Both the position numbers and the translations under genes were made by a program. Positions 57,730-64,000 of a stretch of DNA of 64,000 nucleotides are shown one piece after another. This DNA comes from Ruegeria sp. PrR005 (GTDB lineage: Bacteria > Pseudomonadota > Alphaproteobacteria > Rhodobacterales > Rhodobacteraceae): assembly GCF_010500245.1 (NCBI RefSeq), contig NZ_JAAGOX010000053.1, positions 214,593 to 278,592 on the forward strand. The letters run 5' to 3'. Numbering within the stretch: position 1 is the stretch's first letter; each line of letters begins with the position of its first letter. Under the pieces are notes generated by a model. The model was given only the letters and a program-made list of their open reading frames with translations, was not told the origin of the DNA and ran no database searches.

Positions 57730-58913
57730 AAACCACCGCCATTACCCGTCGCCTGGCCGATCTGGGCGGCGCCAAATGGGGCATCTACCTGCGCGCCAAG
57801 GCAATGATCGCTAATGGGGCTGATGTAATCAGCCTGACCATCGGCGAGCCGGATGTGCCGCCACCGAACGAGCTGATGGATGTGGCCGAGACCGCGATGC
57901 GCGCCGGGCGCACCACCTATTCTGACGGCGCCGGGGAACCGGGCCTGCGCGCGGCCCTTGCCGAACGTTACAGTGCCAGCACCGGGCGGGCGATTTCGGA
58001 CGATCAGGTCATGTGCTTCCCTGGCACCCAGACTGCGCTTTACGCCGTGATGATGGGCGTGGCCGAGACCGGCGACGAGGTGCTGGTCGGCGATCCCATG
58101 TATGCCACCTATGCCGGTGTGATCCGCGCCACCGGCGCCGATCTGGTGCCGGTTCCGCTGCGGCCCGAAAACGGGTTCCGCATCTCGGCCGCCGATATCG
58201 CCGCGCGCATCACCCCGCGCAGCCGGGCAATTCTGCTCACCACGCCGCACAACCCCACCGGCGCCATCTTGACGCCCGACGATATTGCCCAAATCGGCGA
58301 CCTCGCGCGCAAGCACGATCTGTGGATCATCTCGGACGAGGTCTATGAGCAACTGGTCTTCGATGGGCAAAACTTTACCTCGCCGCTGGCCCGGCCCGAT
58401 CTGGCCGACCGGGTTATTGTGGTCTCGTCGATCTCGAAATCCCATGCCGCACCGGGGTTCCGCAGCGGCTGGTGCATCGGGCCCGAGACATTTACCGCAG
58501 CGCTGCTGCCTTTGTCCGAAACCATGCTGTTCGGCAATCAACCCTTCATAGCAGATATGACAGAGCGCGCGGTGCGTGACGGCTCGACCGTTGCCCCCGG
58601 AATGCGGGCGCGGTACGCCGCACGGGCCATCCGCATGGCAAACCGTTTGAATGGCCAAACTTGCCTGCGGGTATTGGAACCCCAGGCCGGAATGTTCGCC
58701 ATGGTCGATGTATCGGCAACCGGAATGGACGGCGCAACCTATGCCAGGCACCTGCTGGAACACGCGGGCGTGGCGGTGATGCCGGGCGAGTCCTTCGGTG
58801 ACACGATAACGGGTTGGGTGCGCGTGGCATTGACAGCTGATGACACCGATTTTGACAGAGCCTGCGACCGCATCGTGGCACATGCCACGCAATTCCAGAC
58901 CGAGGACGCCTGA
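57726..58913 (+). CDS. Class I/II aminotransferase, arginine:pyruvate transaminase-like (AruH)
   Basis: This 395-residue PLP enzyme has YSDGAGEPGLRAALAERY, TTPHNPTGAIL, ISDEVYEQLVF and the PLP lysine K238 in SSISKSHAAPGFRSGW. Alone it could be an aspartate or other aminotransferase. The next gene is a 2-ketoarginine decarboxylase-like enzyme; the pair makes AruH the most reasonable reading. It starts in the TetR stop (ATGA) and its stop overlaps the next start (TGATG). Confidence 0.8.
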   Translation: MKTTAITRRLADLGGAKWGIYLRAKAMIANGADVISLTIGEPDVPPPNELMDVAETAMRAGRTTYSDGAGEPGLRAALAERYSASTGRAISDDQVMCFPGTQTALYAVMMGVAETGDEVLVGDPMYATYAGVIRATGADLVPVPLRPENGFRISAADIAARITPRSRAILLTTPHNPTGAILTPDDIAQIGDLARKHDLWIISDEVYEQLVFDGQNFTSPLARPDLADRVIVVSSISKSHAAPGFRSGWCIGPETFTAALLPLSETMLFGNQPFIADMTERAVRDGSTVAPGMRARYAARAIRMANRLNGQTCLRVLEPQAGMFAMVDVSATGMDGATYARHLLEHAGVAVMPGESFGDTITGWVRVALTADDTDFDRACDRIVAHATQFQTEDA

Positions 58914-60508
58914 TGCCAACTCTGGGTGAAGCGCTGGTGGCGGGGCTGGCGGAACGGGGCGTGGAGTGCGTTTTCGGCATCCCGGGCGTGCACACGATTG
59001 AACTCTATCGCGGGCTTGCTGCTTCGGGCATTCGGCATGTCACCCCGCGCCACGAACAGGGTGCCGGGTTCATGGCCGACGGCTATGCCCGCGTCTCCGG
59101 CAAACCCGGCGTCGCCTTCGTCATCACCGGTCCGGGGGTGACCAACACGCTGACCGCAATGGGTCAGGCGCGCGCCGACAGTATCCCGATCCTGACCATT
59201 TCCGGCGTGAACAGGCAGAGCAGCCTTGGCCAGGGGCTTGGTCATCTGCATGAGTTGCCCGATCAATTGGGAATGGTGGCAAAGGTTGCGCTTGAAGCCA
59301 GGCAGGTCAGAAAAGGCAGCGACCTGTCACCGGCCTTGGACGCGGTGTTCGAGCGGTTGACCACCGGACGCAAGGGACCCTGCCATATCGAAATTCCGCT
59401 GGATGCCGCAAGGCTCCCCGCCGCGCTGAACGGTCCCTCGATTGCGAATGATCCAGCGCCCGACCCGGACCTGCTGGATCTGGCGGCAGAACGCCTGACG
59501 TCTGCGTCACGTCCGATGATCCTTGCTGGTGGTGGTGCAAAAGCGGCAGCCGAAACCTTGAAGGCACTGGCGGAACGGCTCGATGCGCCGGTTGTCCAGA
59601 CCGTGAATGCACGCGGGCTAATGCATGGTGCGGCATTGAGTGTCCCGGCAAGCCCAAGCCTTACTTCTGTCCGCAGCTTGATCGAAGAGTCCGACCTTGT
59701 TCTGGCGGTCGGCACTGAACTGGGGCAAACCGATTACGATATGTACGCAACCGGTTCGATGCCGCGCCTGCCGCACTTGATCCGGATCGACACCTGCGCT
59801 GAGCAATTGTCCCGCCACCCGGCAACAATCGCGATCCACGGGGACGCGGCAACATGCCTTGCCGCGTTGACCCAGCGCCTGCCCGGCGGCAACCGGGCCA
59901 GCGGCGGGGCATTGCGCGCCGCAGCGGCGCGGAACGCCGCGTGGCAGGAAATCGGCCCGTACATGCGCGGCATGGTCGATATGCTCGACGCCGCGCGCGA
60001 TGCGGTGCCGGGCGCCATCATCGTGGGTGATTCAACGCAACCGATCTATGCTGGCAACCTCTATTACGATCACGATCGACCAGGTGGGTGGTTCAATGCA
60101 GCGACCGGTTTTGGCGCCCTGGGATACGGTATCCCCGCAGCGATCGGTGCCGCCATCGCGGCGCCCGGTACGCCGGTGTTCTGCATCGTCGGTGACGGTG
60201 GCGCACAATTCAGCCTGACCGAGATGATGACCGCACGCGACGAGAACCTGGGTATCGTCTTTGTGGTCTGGAACAGCCGGGGATACCGCGAGATTGACAG
60301 CGCGATGCGGGAGGCCGAGATAGCCGTCGTCGGCTGCGATCCCACGCCGCCTGACTTCGCTGCCATCGCCGCCGCATACGGGATGCCCTATTCCCATTGC
60401 GCAGACAACGACCCAAAAGCCTTCGCCGCCCTTCTGGCAGCCGCGACCAAGGGCCATGCCCCGTCGATCGTCGAAGTACAAGCGCCCTACACCCCCAATC
60501 AGAACTGA
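58913..60508 (+). CDS. Thiamine-diphosphate decarboxylase, 5-guanidino-2-oxopentanoate decarboxylase-like (AruI)
   Basis: This 531-residue ThDP enzyme has the N-terminal Glu in PRHEQGAGFMADGYAR and the ThDP motif GDGGAQFSLTE ... VVWNS in the C-terminal domain. The three-domain order is that of acetolactate synthase-like enzymes. AruI decarboxylates 2-ketoarginine, made by AruH, to 4-guanidinobutyraldehyde. Its position after an aminotransferase and before DDAH favours this. A generic acetolactate synthase-like or oxalyl-CoA-like enzyme is the alternative. Confidence 0.78.
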   Translation: MPTLGEALVAGLAERGVECVFGIPGVHTIELYRGLAASGIRHVTPRHEQGAGFMADGYARVSGKPGVAFVITGPGVTNTLTAMGQARADSIPILTISGVNRQSSLGQGLGHLHELPDQLGMVAKVALEARQVRKGSDLSPALDAVFERLTTGRKGPCHIEIPLDAARLPAALNGPSIANDPAPDPDLLDLAAERLTSASRPMILAGGGAKAAAETLKALAERLDAPVVQTVNARGLMHGAALSVPASPSLTSVRSLIEESDLVLAVGTELGQTDYDMYATGSMPRLPHLIRIDTCAEQLSRHPATIAIHGDAATCLAALTQRLPGGNRASGGALRAAAARNAAWQEIGPYMRGMVDMLDAARDAVPGAIIVGDSTQPIYAGNLYYDHDRPGGWFNAATGFGALGYGIPAAIGAAIAAPGTPVFCIVGDGGAQFSLTEMMTARDENLGIVFVVWNSRGYREIDSAMREAEIAVVGCDPTPPDFAAIAAAYGMPYSHCADNDPKAFAALLAAATKGHAPSIVEVQAPYTPNQN

Positions 60509-60516
60509 GACACAAA

Positions 60517-61299
60517 ATGAGCGACCCAACATACCAGTTCACCCGCGCCATCACCCGCAGGCCAGCCGCAAGCGTCGTCAACGGATTGCGCGCCGAAGAC
60601 ATCGGCACACCCGATCTTGAACAGATGCTGAAGGATCACGCGCACTATGTCGCCACACTGAAAAGCACCGGCGCCGAGGTGATCGAGCTGCCGCCGCTGG
60701 ACGATTTTGCCGATGCACTCTTTGTCGAAGACACGGCGCTTTGCCTGCCGCAGGGCGCGGTTCTGATGCGCCCCGGTGCACCAAGCCGTATGGGTGAGGT
60801 TGCTGAAATGGCGCCCACCTTGCGCAGTGTTTATGCCGAGATCCGCGAGATCTCTGGCCCGGGTCATATCGAGGGTGGCGATATCCTGGTCACCGGACGC
60901 GAGATCCTGGTCGGCCGGTCCGCCCGGACCGATGCCGAAGGGGTCAAGGAACTGGCCGCGATTGTCGGCGATTGGGGCCACAAGCTGCGCGAGGTCTTCA
61001 CCCCACCGGGTGTGCTGCATTTCAAGACCGACTGTTCCTTGCTCGACGGCGAGACGATCCTGTCCACGGAACGGCTCGACGCCTCCGGCTGTTTTCAGGG
61101 ATACCGTGTGATCCACACAGCACCCGGCGAAGAGGCCTGCGCCAACACGATCCGTTTCAACGATCTGGTGTTGATGCCCGCCGGCTTTTCGAGGACAGCC
61201 GAGATACTGGACAAGGCAGGGTTCTCGGTGGTCGAGATCAACAACAGCGAGTGCGCCAAACTGGATGGCGGTATGTCCTGCCTGTCACTGAGGTTCTGA
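60517..61299 (+). CDS. ddaH: N(G),N(G)-dimethylarginine dimethylaminohydrolase (DDAH)
   Basis: DDAH hydrolyses monomethyl- or asymmetric dimethylarginine to citrulline and methylamine or dimethylamine. The 260-residue pentein-fold protein has the full active-site set: E71 and D72 in FVEDTA, H117/E119 in GHIEGGD, H168 in GVLHFKTDCS and the nucleophile C255 in GGMSCLSLRF. The ATG at 60517 lies 8 bases after the AruI-like stop. It suggests methylarginine as a substrate of the whole module; a dimethylarginine-free arginine deiminase-like role is less likely by sequence. Confidence 0.9.
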   Translation: MSDPTYQFTRAITRRPAASVVNGLRAEDIGTPDLEQMLKDHAHYVATLKSTGAEVIELPPLDDFADALFVEDTALCLPQGAVLMRPGAPSRMGEVAEMAPTLRSVYAEIREISGPGHIEGGDILVTGREILVGRSARTDAEGVKELAAIVGDWGHKLREVFTPPGVLHFKTDCSLLDGETILSTERLDASGCFQGYRVIHTAPGEEACANTIRFNDLVLMPAGFSRTAEILDKAGFSVVEINNSECAKLDGGMSCLSLRF

Positions 61300-61303
61300 A
61301 ACC

Positions 61304-61326
61304 CCGGGGCAGGTCTCCTGCCCCGG
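61304..61326. terminator. Terminator between DDAH and amidohydrolase genes
   Basis: A perfect 10-bp stem CCGGGGCAGG / CCTGCCCCGG with a TCT loop lies in the 35-base gap between these convergent genes. Confidence 0.7.
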
Positions 61327-61334
61327 TCAGACAC

Positions 61335-63140
61335 CTAGGACTTGCTCATCGCTTCCTGAAACGTGTGAAGGAATTCATGTGCTGCAGCAGGGTCACCAAG
61401 GAAAGGTTCGTCGCGCAGACGGCCTTCTTTCTCCGCCTTGTCTGCCTCATAGATAACCTTGTCGTCCTTGATCGTAACCTTCACACGTAGATCCGCGAGC
61501 GTTTCCGGGTCCATAGTCAAAGGGTTGTCAGAGAGAATCACGAAATCAGCCCTCTTGCCGGGTTCAATCGACCCTTTACTGTCCTCTTCGAAATGCTGCC
61601 AGGCGGGCCAGATTGTCATCGCCTTTAGCGCAGTCAACACATCGACACGTTGCGACGGGCCAAGAATATCACCAGATCGGGTGCGGCGCGTCACTGTGGC
61701 CGAAAGGATGCGCATGCTATTGGGAAAGGCCACCGGCGCATCATGATGGCTGCCGAACATCATGCCACGCTGCCGGACCCAACCGGTGGGCGAGATATTC
61801 TCTGCATTCACCGGGCCGACCGTGTGATCCCGGTGCCAATCGCCCCAGTAAAACGTATGCATCGGAAAGAGTGAAGGAAACACGCCAAGGCTCTGAATGC
61901 TGTCTACCTGATCCTCGCGCAGGAACTGGCCGTGGATCAGGACCGGACGATTTCCCGGATCGCCGTACTTCTCTTGTGCTACACCGATTGCAGCGATCAG
62001 CATGTCGGATGCGCCCTCGCCATTGGAATGGGTCAGAATCTGAAAGCCGCGCTCAAAGCACCAATCCACCGCTTCTTGCGTCTGTTCTGTGGTGATAGCC
62101 GAGTACCCTTTGTAACCCGGAGCATAATCACCCACCGGATCGTAGTAGGGTCGGTCCCGCAACGCGGTGAACCCTTGAGGCGACCCGTCAATTGTCAGTT
62201 TGCACCCACCAACCCGGACCCGCCCGGAGTAGTCGGATGACGTGTTCGCTTCGATGTAGTCTCTGCTTTCCAGGACATCCGGGAAGGCCACGACGTCAAT
62301 AGGCAGTTTACCCTGAGCATCAAGCGCCTTTAATGCTTCGACCGACCCGCCAGAAGACCGGCCATCCTGCCCGGTCGTATAGCCGAAACTGGCCCAAAGC
62401 TGGCTTCCCGCCTCGGCAAAGGCCAGCATCCCTTCAGAGCCGATCCCGGCCAACATGGGCACTAAGGCCGAAAAGAAAGCATATTCCTCCAGAACCCCGT
62501 TCGGCGCTCCGGTCGCATCGCGCTGTATCACACCGCCCGCCGGGTTTGGCGTGTCGGTCGAGATTCCCGCGATTTCGAGTGCCTTGGAATTTGCAACACC
62601 CAAATGTCCCGATTGATGCACAATGATGACCGGTATGTCCTGCGACACGACATCCAGGTCCGCGCGCGTCGGGTGGCGCAGTTCCGCCAACTGAGCATTG
62701 TCATAACCGAAACCGATGATCAGTCCTGCCTGCTCGACGGCGGTCTTGTTTGCATCGCCCCATTCCTTGAGAACTTTTTGCAGGCTGGGAATGTCGCGCA
62801 CATCTCCATCGGGTGGGGCCAAGAGATTGGCGGACAGCGCCTGCAACCCACCCATAACCACGTGCCCATGGCTATCAACGAAACCCGGCAGCATCGCGCG
62901 GCCAGCCAGATCGAAAACCTGTGTTTGCGCCCCTTTGTAGGACAAGATTTCGGTCAGAGGGCCTGCTGACAGGATACGGCCATCCTTGACTGCTACGGCC
63001 TCGACCAAAGGACGTTTGTCGTCGATCGTGATAATCGGCCCACCCTGATAGATCGTATCGGCGCTCTGTTGCGCCCAGGCACTGGCGGAGCAGGCAAGTC
63101 CCGCAACACACGCACCAACAACAGACAAACTTCTGAACAT
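61335..63140 (-). CDS. Exported YtcJ-type amidohydrolase
   Basis: This 601-residue metal-dependent hydrolase has a Sec signal ending near ASAWA (residue 23), which is less common for this cytoplasmic family. Motifs are LPGFVDSHGHVVMGG (first metal pair), THSNGEGASD, IHGQFLRED and GSHHDAPVAFP, with a late KRADFVILSDNPL. The family hydrolyses amides or cyclic C-N bonds; the substrate is not known. It stands alone between the DDAH gene and an IS3 element. Confidence 0.88.
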   Translation of the reverse strand: MFRSLSVVGACVAGLACSASAWAQQSADTIYQGGPIITIDDKRPLVEAVAVKDGRILSAGPLTEILSYKGAQTQVFDLAGRAMLPGFVDSHGHVVMGGLQALSANLLAPPDGDVRDIPSLQKVLKEWGDANKTAVEQAGLIIGFGYDNAQLAELRHPTRADLDVVSQDIPVIIVHQSGHLGVANSKALEIAGISTDTPNPAGGVIQRDATGAPNGVLEEYAFFSALVPMLAGIGSEGMLAFAEAGSQLWASFGYTTGQDGRSSGGSVEALKALDAQGKLPIDVVAFPDVLESRDYIEANTSSDYSGRVRVGGCKLTIDGSPQGFTALRDRPYYDPVGDYAPGYKGYSAITTEQTQEAVDWCFERGFQILTHSNGEGASDMLIAAIGVAQEKYGDPGNRPVLIHGQFLREDQVDSIQSLGVFPSLFPMHTFYWGDWHRDHTVGPVNAENISPTGWVRQRGMMFGSHHDAPVAFPNSMRILSATVTRRTRSGDILGPSQRVDVLTALKAMTIWPAWQHFEEDSKGSIEPGKRADFVILSDNPLTMDPETLADLRVKVTIKDDKVIYEADKAEKEGRLRDEPFLGDPAAAHEFLHTFQEAMSKS

Positions 63141-63307
63141 AATTCATTCCTCCCCAGACACTCGGTCAGCATACTGGCCGCAATAATTCCTCTGTTCACT
63201 CTATGCCCTGGGGGTCACCTTTCAATAGTGTTGCTGCATTTGAGCATGCAGTTCCGAGATGCGGCAAAAAAAGTGGGTGGCCTGATCTGACTGGTCCGGT
63301 TTGATTG

Positions 63308-64000
63308 TTAGTGCATTAGTGGCCTCTGGTCCATCTGGACGATGGTTCCAGGAGCTGGCGGCCGATAGCCGAGTGCGCTGTGCGGCCGCTTGGTGTTGTA
63401 GTGTTTCCTCCAGCCTTCGATGATGATCTGAGCCTCTCTCAATGAGTAGAAGAGCTCGCGGTTCAGCAATTCGTCCCGGAGCCTGGCATTGAAGCTCTCG
63501 ACATAGCCGTTCTCCCAAGGGCTGCCCGGTTCGATGAAGGCTGTCCTGGCGCCAACGGCTTCGATCCATGCCCTGACGTCTTTGGCAATGAACTCGGGGC
63601 CATTGTCGCTGCGCACAAATGCCGGCGGTCCACGCAGGATGAAGAGGTCGGTCAGAGCGTCTATCACGTCGATCGAGTTCAGCTTCCGCTTCACCTTGAT
63701 AGTGAGGCATTCGCGGCTGAACTCATCGAGGATGTTCAAGGTGCGGAATGCTCTGCCGTCCTCGGTCCGGCAATGCACAAAGTCATAGCTCCAGACGTGG
63801 TTGCGATATTCCGGCCTGAGGCGGATACATGATCCGTCATTTAGCCAAAGCCGACTTTTCTTCGGTTGTTTTGGTGGCACCTTCAGCCCCTCCCGCTTCC
63901 ACAGCCGCTCGACGCGACCGTCGCTGACCTGCCAGCCGACATCTCTCAACAATGCCGCCACGCGCCGGTAGCCGTAGCTGCCGTATTGCCTCGCCAGCTC
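63308..64000 (-). mobile_element. IS3-family transposase orfB, 5' part outside window
   Basis: This is the catalytic part of an IS3-type transposase. The frame is open to the right edge (QYGSYGYRRVAALLRDVGW ahead of the first ATG), so the gene begins beyond 64000. The DDE residues are all visible: Asp in VWSYDFVHCR, Asp in FVRSDNGPEF and Glu in SPWENGYVESFNARLRDELL. The C-terminal HYNTKRPHSALGYRPP is family-typical. No frameshift is seen, so the element may still be active. I could not place its terminal repeat with confidence. Confidence 0.92.

Noticed and set aside
63226..63307. Terminal inverted repeat of the IS3 element
   Set aside because: The other end is outside the window, so no repeat or target duplication can be verified.

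Overview
The window is high-GC alphaproteobacterial DNA, most like the Roseobacter group of Rhodobacteraceae. The grounds are a Tat-type nos cluster, gcvTHP, a UPF0262 / LMW-phosphatase / infA / maf / RNase G-like / yacG block typical of that order, a marine-type 2-aminoethylphosphonate (AEP) pathway, and many amino-acid ABC transporters. I found no rRNA, tRNA or CRISPR array. The genus is not fixed by anything I can see.

Layout. (1) 1-6939: the end of nosR, then nosZDFYL and a small c-type cytochrome; this is the nitrous oxide reductase operon, with nosYL assembled by ATGA overlaps. (2) 6976-14399: an XRE-cupin regulator facing away from gcvT-gcvH-gcvP (glycine cleavage), then a GlxA/AraC-type regulator and a MaoC/HTD2-like hydratase. 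(3) 14400-15496: an insertion-sequence graveyard with an internally deleted IS481-type transposase abutting a scrap of an IS3-type orfA. (4) 15497-27795: an accessory catabolic region with two CMD/AhpD-like proteins, a NicX-like (M29-fold) protein, a Rieske oxygenase, a polar amino-acid-type ABC transporter, an XRE-cupin regulator, a creatininase-family hydrolase, katG, a GMC oxidoreductase and its divergent LysR regulator. (5) 28148-40820: phosphonate mineralisation. It holds a Na/Pi transporter with a PhoU-like tail, a PbfA-like PLP lyase, phosphonoacetaldehyde dehydrogenase (PhnY), phosphonoacetate hydrolase (PhnA), AEP:pyruvate transaminase (PhnW), a LysR regulator and an AEP ABC transporter. 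(6) 41445-48288: an EamA transporter, an AraC regulator, a dimethylglycine dehydrogenase-like flavoprotein, a DeoR regulator, a methyltransferase-like membrane protein with a lost 5' end, and an L,D-transpeptidase. (7) 48813-53731: the yacG - RNase E/G - maf - infA - LMW phosphatase - UPF0262 housekeeping block, interrupted by three accessory genes. (8) 53810-61299: a polar amino-acid ABC transporter, a TetR regulator with a clear candidate operator, an arginine:pyruvate transaminase-like and 2-ketoarginine decarboxylase-like pair, and a dimethylarginine dimethylaminohydrolase (DDAH). (9) 61335-64000: an exported YtcJ-type amidohydrolase and an IS3-family transposase cut by the window edge.

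How the genes work together. The AEP region encodes uptake, conversion to phosphonoacetaldehyde (by PhnW from AEP and by the PbfA-like enzyme from hydroxylated AEP), oxidation to phosphonoacetate and hydrolysis to acetate plus phosphate. A Na/Pi carrier lies next to it that could move the released phosphate. The 53.8-61.3 kb region looks like a transport and degradation module for arginine and N-methylated arginines. The 15.5-26.8 kb region has the parts of a ring-oxidation pathway whose substrate I cannot name.
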